Below the pieces are notes generated by a model that was given only the letters and a program-made list of their open reading frames with translations, searched no databases and was not told the DNA's origin. The position numbers and the translations under genes were made by a program. DNA of 54,434 nucleotides, taken from positions 1 through 54,434 of the forward strand of contig PLOH01000064.1 of assembly GCA_003142955.1 (NCBI GenBank), written 5' to 3'. Below, in pieces: positions 32,910 through 41,977 of this stretch. The DNA is from Opitutia bacterium (GTDB lineage Bacteria > Verrucomicrobiota > Verrucomicrobiia > Opitutales > Opitutaceae). The number at the start of each line of letters is the position of its first letter. Position 1 is the stretch's first letter.

Positions 32910-34049
32910 TCCTCCATCTGAATGTCCTTGTTGCGATGCTGCGGCTGGCCCGCACGAAGCCAGGCATAAATGAACCGGTCCAGATCGCCGTCCAAAACGC
33001 CCTGGGTGTCGCTCGTGCTCAGTCCGGTGCGCAGGTCCTTGACCATCTGGTACGGCTGCAGCACATAGCTCCGGATCTGGCTGCCCCAACCGATCTCGCC
33101 CTTTTCGCCGTAGAAGCGCTCCATCTCGCTGCGCTGCTCGTCGAGGCGTTTCTCATACAGGCGGGCCTTGAGAACGCTCATGGCGCTGGCGCGGTTCTTG
33201 ATCTGCGAGCGCTCATTCTGGCAGACGACCACCATCCCCGTCGGCAGATGCGTGAGGCGCACGGCGGAATCGGTCGTGTTCACGCCCTGGCCGCCCTTGC
33301 CCGATGACCGATAGACATCCACCCGGATCTCGCTCTCGGGAATCTCAATCGCGATGTCCTCGGTGATCTCGGCGACGACATCGACCGCGGCAAACGAGGT
33401 GTGCCGGCGCTTGTTGGCGTCAAACGGACTGATCCGCACGAGCCGGTGGACGCCGCGCTCCGCCTTGACGTAACCGTAGGCGTTTTCGCCCTTGATGACG
33501 AGGGTCGCTTTGGTGATGCCCGCCTGGTCGCCCGCCTGTACGTCCTGGACCTCAACGCCAAACCCGCGCCGTTCGGCCCAGCGGTTGTACATTCGAAAGA
33601 GCATGTCGGTCCAATCACAGGACTCCGTTCCGCCCGCCCCCGCCTGGATGGAGAGGATGGCGTTGTTGTGATCAAACTGACCGCTGAGAAAACTGGCCAG
33701 CTCAAGTTGATCCAGCTCCGCCACCAAAACGTCGACGGTTTGGCTGAGCTCGCGACCAGCTTGATCCTTTTCGGCGCCGGTAGCCGTTTCGATCAGCTCC
33801 ACCATCACCGTCGCGTCATCCAGTTTTCGGTGGAAGGCCACCACTCCGGCAATCGCCCTCTTCAGACCATTGAGTTTCGCGATGTGCTTCTGGGCGCGCT
33901 CGCTGTTGTCCCAGAAGGTCGGCACGCCCATTTGGGCCTCCATCGCCTCGATTTCGTGCTGCTTTTGCTCGACGTCAAAGAAACCTCCACAAATGACCGG
34001 CCCGCTTCTTGATGTCTTCGAGGTGGGAAAAAGTTTCAGGTGTGATCAT
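32906..34049 (-). CDS. prfB: Peptide chain release factor 2, programmed +1 frameshift
   Basis: RF2 terminates translation at UGA and UAA. The gene is read in two frames. ATG 34049 starts [15 protein letters not shown] and runs 24 codons to CTT (33978-33980), where an in-frame TGA (33975-33977) follows. Skipping one base (33977) continues as GAC-GTC-GAG into the main frame, ending at 32906, 380 residues in total. The slip sequence CTTTGAC behind an internal Shine-Dalgarno-like GGAGG is the classic autoregulatory site: low RF2 lets ribosomes slip and make more RF2. The stop-recognition tripeptide SPF ([15 protein letters not shown]) and the catalytic GGQ ([20 protein letters not shown]) are present. 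Annotators that ignore the shift would start at an internal ATG near 33943. Confidence 0.95.
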
Positions 34050-34184
34050 GGCGAAGGGGCTCAGCGCGCGATTGAAGAGGAAAGAATGAACATTAAAGAC
34101 CGGATTGGAGGCTCCCGTCCAGAGTTTTGAATCTTCCCGCTCGTTCCGCTTCCCGGTTGCTTGTTTGGATGCATTCTTCCGTTC

Positions 34185-34244
34185 GCCAGAAACTTGGTCC
34201 GATCGGACCAAGTTTTTGGCAGATCGCGTTTCGTCATCATCGGG
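34185..34244 (-). repeat. GGTCCGATCGGACC palindromic element, copy B
   Basis: 36-bp inverted repeat at 34185-34220, the most perfect copy: 17 of 18 positions pair, core TTGGTCCGATCGGACCAA. Its conserved 24-nt flank lies at 34221-34244, so read flank to palindrome it points along the minus strand at prfB, whose start is 136 bases past the palindrome. It lies 71-130 bases downstream of tatC. Confidence 0.88.
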
Positions 34245-34314
34245 ATCTGGCGCCATTCAAGAAGTCTCTGCGCCCCGCTAGCCCCGGCCGTCAACGGTCT
34301 GGGCCGAGTGCCGG

Positions 34315-35304
34315 TCAAACCGCGGTCGCCGCCTCCTCACGACGCTTTTTCCGCTCCCAGAACCAGGCGAGCCAGATGCAGACCTCGTAAAGGAGGCAGA
34401 GGGGAACCGCCATGGCAACCTGGGTGAGGACCTCCGGCGTCGTAAGAATAGCGCCGAGAATAAACGAGGCAACGATGACATGCCGGCGGAAATGCGCCAG
34501 TTGCTGATAATGCAGGATGCCCAGCTTCACCAGCGTCATGACCACGAGGGGAAACTGGAAACCGAGGCCCATCCCGAGCATGAACTTGCACGTGAAGCCG
34601 ATGTACTCCTCCGCCCGCCACTCATACGCGTCAAATCCGAGCAGCGTCGAATATTCGACTGACGCCCGCAACGCGAGCGGCAGGAGGATAAAATAGGTCA
34701 ACAGCACCCCGGCCAGAAAAAGGAACACCCCCCACCCGAGCCAAGTGAAGAGAAACTTCCGTTCGCGAACGTGCAAGGCGGGCAAAATGAACTGACCAAG
34801 AAAATACAGCCAGAATGGCGCCGAGATGACGAGACTACCGTAAAGGGCGATATGAAACGCCACCATAAATCCTTCCGCCGGATTCAGGTTGCGCAGCTTG
34901 ATCCGCGTCGTCCCCGGATCGCCCTGCGGATCAAGCTTCAGCGTCGGCACCTGTTCCTCGCCAATCTTGGCCAGGCCGACCTTGAATACGACGTGGGGCG
35001 AATCGCCAGGCGGAAGCCCCGCGAAATCATCGCGGCTGACCTCGTAGGGACCCCATCGGAGGGTGCCGAGCACGAATGTCACTGTCGGTCGCGGCTTCTC
35101 CAACAGATGCATCCGGCGGATGGGATATTCCAGAATCTCCGCCAGCCGAGTGTCCAGGAACAGGCAAAGAACCAGCGCCACGACAATCACCGCCACACAT
35201 CGGAGCAGCGCCTTTCGCAGATCTTCCAGGTGTTCGAGGAACGATTTTCGCGGGCCGCCGCCATCCTCTGGTTCCGCCGGCATGACTTCCAGATCTTCAG
35301 GCAT
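34315..35304 (-). CDS. tatC: Sec-independent translocase subunit TatC
   Basis: Multi-spanning inner-membrane receptor of the twin-arginine export system. 329 residues from ATG 35304 (MPEDLEVMPAEPEDGG). Family marks: FLEHLEDLRKALLRC at the N-terminus, LNPAEGFMVAFHIALYGSLV in the first external loop, FILPALHVRERKF, and the hydrophobic spans LFLAGVLLTYFILLPLAL and FQFPLVVMTLVKLGIL. The first periplasmic loop (after YPIRRMHLLEK) carries about 70 extra residues compared with E. coli TatC, rich in charged residues and Gly/Pro. No tatA/tatB gene is adjacent. Lies in a minus-strand run with prfB downstream. Confidence 0.9.
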   Translation of the reverse strand: MPEDLEVMPAEPEDGGGPRKSFLEHLEDLRKALLRCVAVIVVALVLCLFLDTRLAEILEYPIRRMHLLEKPRPTVTFVLGTLRWGPYEVSRDDFAGLPPGDSPHVVFKVGLAKIGEEQVPTLKLDPQGDPGTTRIKLRNLNPAEGFMVAFHIALYGSLVISAPFWLYFLGQFILPALHVRERKFLFTWLGWGVFLFLAGVLLTYFILLPLALRASVEYSTLLGFDAYEWRAEEYIGFTCKFMLGMGLGFQFPLVVMTLVKLGILHYQQLAHFRRHVIVASFILGAILTTPEVLTQVAMAVPLCLLYEVCIWLAWFWERKKRREEAATAV

Positions 35305-35458
35305 GGTTGGAATGAACCCGGAGTGACTGCGCGCAGTCAATTGAAGTTGGTTGATGACTCATAAGGCGAGGACCGGCACCAGCACAGCCACCGGTCCGAG
35401 AAGACAAGCGAACGTCACCCGCGACCATCTGCCAAACCTTTTCACACCAGCTGGTGCT

Positions 35459-38218
35459 TTACGGGACGCCCGGCGGCGCTCCGGCCGGCACCGGAGGCCC
35501 GGAATCGCTCTCCGGCGCGGACGGACCCAAATACACCACTTGATTCTGATCCAGCGCGAACCAACTCCGCGCCGGCGGCATTTGACCGATCAGATATGCC
35601 CGCCGTTCCGCCACCGTTCCTTCTCGACTGTCGAACAGGATGAGTCCCGCCCCCGTCTCCGTCGGAACGCGTACCGCGATCAGCGGCTTCACTGTCCGCC
35701 GGCGATACGGCAGTAATTCCCGCTCCCCTTCCACGAGCGCAAACGCGACCTGATCCGGCGTCGCGGCCAGGATTTTCTCGACGGCAACCGGCGGCACCGT
35801 GACTGGTTTCGGAAGATCCCAGGCAATCCGCGACCGGCGCGGATCTCCGAACGACCAGTCTGCGGCCGATGACCGGGAATCAGCGGCAGCCTTTTCGGCT
35901 GCAGCCTGGAGGCTCAGTCTGCTCAGACCGTCGGCGAAGCGCCAGCCGCTCGCCCTCACCCGCTTGACTCCGGCGCCCACCGCGGATCCCCGGACGAGAA
36001 CCATGATGAGCCAGCTCGCGATCGACGTAGTCCACAAGGCCGGCAGCCGACTGGGCGCCGGCACCAACCCGGTAGTTTTCTGCAGGGGAATCTCGGCGAT
36101 CTTCCGATTCAGCTCCGCGAGCTGGCGCGCGATTTTTCCCTCCGGAAGGCCGGTTCTTCCCGGTAAGGTTGCCGACGTCTCTTCCCGGCAACGCGCAATT
36201 CCATCGCGCCACCGCCACCGCCGAACTTCCGGGGCGTGGGTCGCAATCAGGCGCCGCAGACCCGCCCAATGAACGAGACGCATGATCGGCGGGACGGCCA
36301 GCAGCAGTGCGATCTCGCCAAACGCCTCACGGCGCAGACCGGTGAGCCAGGCAAAAGCAGCAAGGCCCAGCCAACTGGCCGCCAGCGCGCTCCAGGAACT
36401 GAACACGAGCGGGTTGCTTTCCAGCACCAGGCGCAATCGCAGCCAGAACAGCGCCGCCGCCACTCGCCGGCCCTCCTGCGTGAGCTGGTCACAGCGTTCG
36501 CGGTTCAGCGTTTCCTGGGAGACAAAGCCAAATCGTTCCGGACAAGATTCAGCGTAGGCGAGCAAGATCTGGGCATTCCGCTCCAAGGTCGCTGCGACCA
36601 TCAGCGCCTCCGCCGCCGGATTCCGGGTACACACATAACGGATGCGCAATCGGTGCAGGGCCGCGGCGAGGGCATGCGGCGATTCCAGGCACCAGTCCAG
36701 GATCTGGTTTGAAGCTACCTGATCGCCTGCCGTCACCCAGCCATTCTTCACCGCTTCAGCCAGCACCGCCGTGTGTTTGCCCATCACCTCTGACAACAAG
36801 GTTCCAGTCTCCGGATCCACTTGCTGCAGTGCCTGCAAATAGGGCGGCGCGAGGAGAGCGCAGGCCAGCGCCGGACCGTCTCCGTTCCCGCGGACGAGGG
36901 CGAGCAGTTCGTGGTGAGTGCCACGCTGGCCTCTCACCCGCAAACCTGTTTTCGGCCCCGCCAGGGCGGCCCAGGCAATGGCCGCCAGCGCGCTTCGCCG
37001 GGCCGTCTCCGGCAAATCACGCCATTCCGGAATTCCGCCCAGATCGAGCAGGTTCTTCAGCCGCGCCGCCAAATCATAGTTGCCCGGTTGCGACGCGATG
37101 AAATGGGCAAAGCTCGCGGGATCGTCCGCGTTAAAAAGATTGGCCTCTCCTTCCGGCCAGTTGGCCTCCTGCGCAAAGAATTCCGCCACCTCGGGCACCG
37201 TGTAAACGCCGTCCGGGCAGACATAGAACCGCTCATCGCGAGGGTTGTCATAGCGATCCTTTACCGGCCGGTGTTCCAGCCAGTGCTGCACTTCCCGGAA
37301 CCCCCATCGTCCGTCGCGGGCACTCGTCAAAAGGCCGCGCAACAGGCTGGTCTGAGCGTCGTACATCGCCGGCATCAACTCGACCGCTTCCGCGCGCACT
37401 TTGTAGCCCCCGACTTCATTCAGCAGGTCCTCGGCCTCCGACTGGCAACCGGTAAGGCCTTTCGAGACGTCGCGCTGCAGCAATTCGTTGTACATATGCT
37501 TGCCCAGGACAAATTCCTGCACGACGCGGCCCACCGACCACCAATCCCACGCGCACAAGGCCCGTCCGGGCGGCTGCAGCTCCATCCCCACCGCCTCCGG
37601 CGGGGCATAGAGCAGATCGACGGCCATGGCGAACGGCTGCGGTTGGTCGAACAACGCGGCGACCTCCAGCCCGCCGAGGCGCAGCTGCAATTCCCCCTCG
37701 GCAGAAGCCGCAAAAAGCGTATCCGGCCGTAGGTTGAGATGGACGACACCGCGCTCGTGCAACGCCTGCACGATCACGGCCAGCTGTCGCACCAGCGCCT
37801 CAAAGTCCGGGAGACCCACTTCGCGCAAGGTTGCCCACTCGCGGAGGGTCAGCGGTGGCGGGATTCGGGAAACTTCATACCGCAAGCCCTCCTCCTCTTG
37901 CGCCTCGATCAAGCCGACCATCCACGGCTGCGTTAGGTTTTCCACCGATGTCCAGGCGGCGCGCCGCGCCTCCGTGGCCGGCCCAACCACCGTCACCCGG
38001 ACCACAACTTCGACATGGTCATCCATTTCCATCGCATGGAAACACCGGCCCGGTCCGCCCGGAATCCGGTCGGCCAGTTCGTAGCGCCGCCACCGCTGCC
38101 CCGATTCCGGCAACAGAATCTCTACCGTTGCAGCCGCTGACGGCTCCAAGGTGGCAGCCGGCAGATCGCGGACAAGGCGATCCGCCGCCCCATCACGCGG
38201 ATCGGTCGTTGGGTCCAT
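35459..38218 (-). CDS. Protein pseudokinase with C-terminal membrane region
   Basis: 919 residues from ATG 38218. The first ~290 residues follow the Ser/Thr kinase fold but with key losses. The beta-3 strand VEVVVRVTVV lacks the usual Lys, the catalytic loop reads HLNLRPDTLF instead of HRDLKPEN, and the metal-binding DFG is LGGLE. APE-like YAPPEAVGM and DWWSVGRVVQEF are kept. It is therefore predicted to lack normal phosphotransfer. A helical, Ala/Leu-rich repeat region (400-600) follows. Two hydrophobic segments come near 605-650 (ALAASWLGLAAFAWLTG, IALLLAVPPIM), then a soluble tail. Cytoplasmic scaffold or sensor function is inferred. It is downstream of gmd and the fucose synthase gene on the same strand. 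Confidence 0.7.
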   Translation of the reverse strand: MDPTTDPRDGAADRLVRDLPAATLEPSAAATVEILLPESGQRWRRYELADRIPGGPGRCFHAMEMDDHVEVVVRVTVVGPATEARRAAWTSVENLTQPWMVGLIEAQEEEGLRYEVSRIPPPLTLREWATLREVGLPDFEALVRQLAVIVQALHERGVVHLNLRPDTLFAASAEGELQLRLGGLEVAALFDQPQPFAMAVDLLYAPPEAVGMELQPPGRALCAWDWWSVGRVVQEFVLGKHMYNELLQRDVSKGLTGCQSEAEDLLNEVGGYKVRAEAVELMPAMYDAQTSLLRGLLTSARDGRWGFREVQHWLEHRPVKDRYDNPRDERFYVCPDGVYTVPEVAEFFAQEANWPEGEANLFNADDPASFAHFIASQPGNYDLAARLKNLLDLGGIPEWRDLPETARRSALAAIAWAALAGPKTGLRVRGQRGTHHELLALVRGNGDGPALACALLAPPYLQALQQVDPETGTLLSEVMGKHTAVLAEAVKNGWVTAGDQVASNQILDWCLESPHALAAALHRLRIRYVCTRNPAAEALMVAATLERNAQILLAYAESCPERFGFVSQETLNRERCDQLTQEGRRVAAALFWLRLRLVLESNPLVFSSWSALAASWLGLAAFAWLTGLRREAFGEIALLLAVPPIMRLVHWAGLRRLIATHAPEVRRWRWRDGIARCREETSATLPGRTGLPEGKIARQLAELNRKIAEIPLQKTTGLVPAPSRLPALWTTSIASWLIMVLVRGSAVGAGVKRVRASGWRFADGLSRLSLQAAAEKAAADSRSSAADWSFGDPRRSRIAWDLPKPVTVPPVAVEKILAATPDQVAFALVEGERELLPYRRRTVKPLIAVRVPTETGAGLILFDSREGTVAERRAYLIGQMPPARSWFALDQNQVVYLGPSAPESDSGPPVPAGAPPGVP

Positions 38219-38293
38219 AAGTGAGCTCGGCAAGCCAAACCAATAACGGCTCGCCCGGCGGCCTGATAAATGGAAACGATGACCTGGTTCCCG

Positions 38294-39229
38294 CTAGGCC
38301 CGCAACTGACCGGCAGCCTCCTCGGCGAGGAAACTGGCGTAGGTCTCTTTAATTCCTTGCGGAAGGCTAATTTTCGCCTTCCAGCCGAGGCGGGCCAGCG
38401 ATGACCCATCCAACAATTTCCGCGGGGTCCCATCGGGCTGGGAAGCATCCCAGGCGATCCGGCCCTGGAAACCCACGGTGGCGGCGACGAGCTCGGTGAG
38501 TTCCTTGATCGTGACGTCCGCGCCCGTGCCGACGTTGACCCAATCGGGCGGGTCGGCCTGGCGCAGGAGAAACGCACAGGCATCGGCCAGATCGTCCACG
38601 TGCAGGAATTCGCGCCGCGGACTGCCCGTGCCCCAGGCCACCACTTCCGGGCGGCCGGCCCGCGCGGCGTCGTGAAAACGGCGGAGCAGCGCCGGGAGCA
38701 CGTGCGAATTCTCCGGGTGGTAGTTGTCGCCCGGGCCGTAAAGATTGGTGGGCATCGCCGAATGGAACAACACGCCGTACTGCCGCCGGTAATACTGGCA
38801 AAGTTTGAGGCCCGCGATCTTGGCGATGGCATAGGCCTCGTTCGTGGGCTCGAGCGCGCCGGTGAGCAGACAATCCTCGGACATCGGCTGCGGCGCGTGC
38901 TTGGGATAAATGCACGAACTTCCGAGAAACAGCACCCGCTTCACCCCTTGCCGGTACGCGGCGTGCAACGTGTTCGCGGCAATGGCGAGGTTGTCGTAGA
39001 GAAACTCCGCCGGGTAAGTATTGTTCGCATGGATCCCACCCACCCGGGCCGCAGCAATGACCGCCACCTCGGGCTGCTCGGTGGCGAAGAACGTCTCGAC
39101 CGCAGCCTGGCGCGTCAGGTCCAGCTGCGCCGAAGTGCGGAGCACGAGCGAGACGCCCGGCTCGGACTCGAACCGCCGCACCAGGGCGGAACCGACCATG
39201 CCGCGGTGGCCTGCGATATAGAGTTTCAC
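38294..39229 (-). CDS. GDP-L-fucose synthase (epimerase/reductase)
   Basis: 311 residues. Converts GDP-4-keto-6-deoxymannose to GDP-L-fucose with NADPH. Short-chain dehydrogenase marks: nucleotide loop [16 protein letters not shown], catalytic Ser region [12 protein letters not shown], YxxxK in [16 protein letters not shown], and [19 protein letters not shown]-type substrate loop ([20 protein letters not shown]). The start is GTG 39229, overlapping the gmd stop by 4 bases (GTGA), so both steps of GDP-fucose synthesis are made from one transcript. The sugar presumably goes to surface polysaccharide. Gene names fcl and wcaG are both used for this family. Confidence 0.93.
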   Translation of the reverse strand: MKLYIAGHRGMVGSALVRRFESEPGVSLVLRTSAQLDLTRQAAVETFFATEQPEVAVIAAARVGGIHANNTYPAEFLYDNLAIAANTLHAAYRQGVKRVLFLGSSCIYPKHAPQPMSEDCLLTGALEPTNEAYAIAKIAGLKLCQYYRRQYGVLFHSAMPTNLYGPGDNYHPENSHVLPALLRRFHDAARAGRPEVVAWGTGSPRREFLHVDDLADACAFLLRQADPPDWVNVGTGADVTIKELTELVAATVGFQGRIAWDASQPDGTPRKLLDGSSLARLGWKAKISLPQGIKETYASFLAEEAAGQLRA

Positions 39230-40242
39230 GGCCGGGGCAGCTGCGCAATCTGCGCCTCGCGTTTGGCCAGTTCCAGATCCGCCTCAATCATGATTTTCAC
39301 CAGATCTTTGAAGCGCACCTTGGGCTCCCAGCCCAGCACCCGTTTCGCCTTGGCCGGGTCGCCGATGAGGAGATCAACCTCCGACGGGCGCTCATAGCGC
39401 GCATCAAATTGCACGTACTGCTGCCAATCGAGCCCCAGCAAACCGAACGCCTCCACACAGAAATCGCGGACGCTGTGCGTTTCGTTCGTAGCGACCACAT
39501 AATCGCCCGGCTCCTCCTGTTGCAGCATCAACCACATCATCTCGACATATTCCTTCGCGTAACCCCAATCGCGCTTGGCTTCGAGATTACCCAGGTAAAC
39601 GGACTGTTGCAGCCCGAGTTTGATGCGGGCCGCCGCGCGGGTGATCTTGCGGGTCACGAAGGTTTCCCCGCGACGGGGCGATTCGTGGTTGAAGAGAATC
39701 CCGTTGCTGGCGTGCAGCCGGTAGCTCTCGCGGTAGTTGACGGTGAGCCAGTAGGCGTAGACTTTCGCGCAAGCGTAGGGGGAGCGCGGCCAGAACGGCG
39801 TCCGTTCGGTCTGCGGCACTTCCTGCACTTTGCCAAACATCTCCGAGGAGGACGCCTGATAGAACCGGACATTCTTGACGAGGCCGGCTTCGCGCACCGC
39901 CTCCAGAATCCGCAGCGTCCCGAGACCGTCCACGTCGCCCGTGTATTCCGGAATGTCAAACGACACGCGCACATGGGACTGCGCGCCGAGATTGTAGATC
40001 TCGTCGGGCTTGAGCTCGTAGAGGAGTTTCACCATCTGCACCGCATCCGCGAGATCCCCGTAGTGCAGAAAAAAGCGGACGCCGTTCACATGCGGATCAG
40101 CGTACAGGTAGTCGATCCGGCTGGTGTTGAAAGTGGAAGCCCGGCGGATGATGCCGTGAACCTCGTAGCCCTTGGCCAGAAGGAGTTCCGCCAGATAGGA
40201 TCCGTCCTGACCGGTGATGCCGGTGATGAGTGCGCGTTTCAT
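39226..40242 (-). CDS. gmd: GDP-mannose 4,6-dehydratase
   Basis: 338 residues from ATG 40242 ([20 protein letters not shown]). Dehydrates GDP-mannose to GDP-4-keto-6-deoxymannose. Marks: GxxGxxG in [29 protein letters not shown], the Thr/Ser-Tyr-Lys catalytic set in [11 protein letters not shown] and [11 protein letters not shown], and [16 protein letters not shown]. The frame stays open far upstream, but that stretch includes the intergenic palindrome and is not protein. It is the first gene of the fucose operon. Confidence 0.95.
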   Translation of the reverse strand: MKRALITGITGQDGSYLAELLLAKGYEVHGIIRRASTFNTSRIDYLYADPHVNGVRFFLHYGDLADAVQMVKLLYELKPDEIYNLGAQSHVRVSFDIPEYTGDVDGLGTLRILEAVREAGLVKNVRFYQASSSEMFGKVQEVPQTERTPFWPRSPYACAKVYAYWLTVNYRESYRLHASNGILFNHESPRRGETFVTRKITRAAARIKLGLQQSVYLGNLEAKRDWGYAKEYVEMMWLMLQQEEPGDYVVATNETHSVRDFCVEAFGLLGLDWQQYVQFDARYERPSEVDLLIGDPAKAKRVLGWEPKVRFKDLVKIMIEADLELAKREAQIAQLPRP

Positions 40243-40341
40243 GCGAGAAAAACATTCACCATGATTTATGGTTAAATAATGGCAAGCCCGGCGGGAGGGC
40301 GACTCGCAGGCTGGTTCGGCCATCTTGTTTTTGCGCAAGAT

Positions 40342-40401
40342 TTCAATGAGGACGACGCGCGCCTTGCCAAAACTCTGGTCCGATCGGACCACGAATCTGG
40401 C
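40342..40401 (+). repeat. GGTCCGATCGGACC palindromic element, copy C
   Basis: 36-bp inverted repeat at 40366-40401 (ends GCCA/TGGC, core TGGTCCGATCGGACCA). The conserved 24-nt flank is at 40342-40365. Read flank to palindrome it points at the DHFR-like gene, whose start is 133 bases past the palindrome. It also lies 124-159 bases upstream of divergent gmd. Confidence 0.85.
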
Positions 40402-40533
40402 AAAGAGTTGGAACGTCATAACAACAGATCTTGGCCATCTGGCGGCCCGTCTCCGGGAGCCTGGCGGAACGAAAGCCACCGCCAGACTACCGGTGCTTGC
40501 CTGCGTTGATCCGTTTCGTAGCCTCGATACCCG

Positions 40534-41061
40534 ATGCGCATCGTCCTGATCGCCGCACAATCGCTCGACGGCTTCATCGCCAAACCCGGCCAACCCGGAA
40601 CTGCGTTTACATCTCCGGAAGACAAAGCCCATTTTCGCACCGTAATGGCGCATTTCGACGTGGGCGTGTTTGGTGGCGAAACCTATCGCGTTTCCCGCGA
40701 AGCCATCCGGGCGCAAACGGCTGGGCGGCATCTTCGTGTCGCGATGACGCGCTCGCCCGAACGCTATGCCACCGAGGCGATCCCGGAAGTGCTGGAATTC
40801 ACCCGCGCGGCGCCGGCCGCGCTTGCGCACGAACTGCGCACCCGGGGTTTCCGCCGCTGCGCGCTGCTGGGCGGCTCGCAAGTCCACAGTCTCTTCCTGG
40901 CGGCCGGCCTGGTCGATGAGGTCTGGCTGACCATCGAGCCGTTGCTCTTCGGTGGTGGCACGCCGCTGTTGGCGCAGCCGACTGACATCCGGTTGGAATT
41001 GCTCGCCATGGAGAAACTAGGTGCCAACACCTTGTTGGTGAAATACCACGTGGCCCGATGA
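40534..41061 (+). CDS. Dihydrofolate reductase-fold protein (RibD C-terminal type)
   Basis: 175 residues of the DHFR/RibD-C reductase fold: N-terminal [50 protein letters not shown], and the [18 protein letters not shown] strand typical of the family. Likely an NADPH-dependent reductase acting on a pterin or pyrimidine-like substrate. Stand-alone members are functionally heterogeneous. Its stop overlaps the start of the methionine-synthase activation-domain gene (ATGA), so a role linked to folate/methionine chemistry is possible but only contextual. Confidence 0.75.
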   Translation: MRIVLIAAQSLDGFIAKPGQPGTAFTSPEDKAHFRTVMAHFDVGVFGGETYRVSREAIRAQTAGRHLRVAMTRSPERYATEAIPEVLEFTRAAPAALAHELRTRGFRRCALLGGSQVHSLFLAAGLVDEVWLTIEPLLFGGGTPLLAQPTDIRLELLAMEKLGANTLLVKYHVAR

Positions 41062-41786
41062 CTCCACTTCCCGACCAAGCCAGCACGCCGGCGCCGCCTG
41101 ATGCCCGTTTTCCCCTGGCCACCGCGACGCTGCCGAAGCTGGAGATCACCCTGCAGTCAGCCGACATTCTCCGCAGCCTGGGCTACCCCCCGCAGGCGGT
41201 TCCCCTTCCGGATGTTGTGCAAACGACCGAGGAGCTGATGCTCGAGGCGAAAGCGTATCTCCAGCCGTCCGGCACCTACTCGCTCTATGCCCCGACGAAC
41301 TGGACGGACCATTCGGTCGATATCGGCGGCTACACGATTAACGGGAATGTCGGCGAGTTTTTCCGGGGCGCCAACCGCATTGCAGTGTTCGTCGTCACCG
41401 TCGGAAACGGAATCACGCGGCAGATCGGGATACGCCGCGAAGACGGGGACGCCTTTGCCGGGCAGGTTCTGGACGCCATCGGTTCGTGGGCCGCCGAATA
41501 TACCGCCCAGGCGCTGATGACGCACCTCGCCGAGCACCTCCGCCCGGAGGAGTCGTTCACCTTGCGCTGCAGTCCGGGGTTTTGCGGAATGGATCTTGCG
41601 CAGCAAAGCCTGCTCTTCCGCCTCGCGCCAGCCAACGCCATCGGAGTTACTCTGCTGCCTTCCCTTTTCATGCACCCGATGAAGTCCGTGTCCGGGTTTA
41701 TCGGGCTCGGGCCGCGGGCGGTGGTGGGCGTTCACCTCTCGCCCTGTGAGCCCTGCCCGCTGGTCGACTGCCACATGCGGCAATAG
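41058..41786 (+). CDS. Free-standing methionine synthase activation domain protein
   Basis: 242 residues resembling the reactivation module of B12-dependent methionine synthase (MetH). Visible marks are RCSPGFCGMDLAQQSLLFRL (the SAM-contacting RxSPGY-type loop), TLLPSLFMHPMKSVSGFIGL, and a C-terminal Cys pattern SPCEPCPLVDCHMRQ. The module normally helps remethylate oxidised cobalamin with SAM and flavodoxin. As a separate protein it could serve a MetH that lacks its own module, or a different corrinoid enzyme. Its Cys-rich tail suggests metal or corrinoid contact. Coupled to the DHFR-like gene upstream. Confidence 0.8.
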   Translation: MTPLPDQASTPAPPDARFPLATATLPKLEITLQSADILRSLGYPPQAVPLPDVVQTTEELMLEAKAYLQPSGTYSLYAPTNWTDHSVDIGGYTINGNVGEFFRGANRIAVFVVTVGNGITRQIGIRREDGDAFAGQVLDAIGSWAAEYTAQALMTHLAEHLRPEESFTLRCSPGFCGMDLAQQSLLFRLAPANAIGVTLLPSLFMHPMKSVSGFIGLGPRAVVGVHLSPCEPCPLVDCHMRQ

Positions 41787-41977
41787 ACGGGTGTCATGTC
41801 GCCAGCGTAGATGTCGCTTGTCGGCAGACCGTTTCCAGATCCAGAAATGGCCCGGACACGAAGTCATCAGGTTTCGGTGTAGGATGCCTGCATGAAGGCG
41901 ATTCTTACCTCGACTTCGCGAGCAAGCTCGCCTCCTACAATTTGCGCAGCTTTGGCCAAAGAGTGGCCGAGCAGGAA
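41787..41977. repeat. Convergent gap with a REP-like hairpin
   Basis: 191 bases between two converging genes. Contains the perfect hairpin GCGAGC-AA-GCTCGC (41918-41931), flanked by TTCGC and CTCCTACAA, a form often repeated in GC-rich genomes. It may end both transcripts. No gene seen. Confidence 0.45.

Noticed and set aside
40243-40887. N-terminal extension of Gmd
   Set aside because: The open frame runs through the intergenic palindrome and into the divergent DHFR-like gene. The standard Gmd start ([12 protein letters not shown]) is at 40242.
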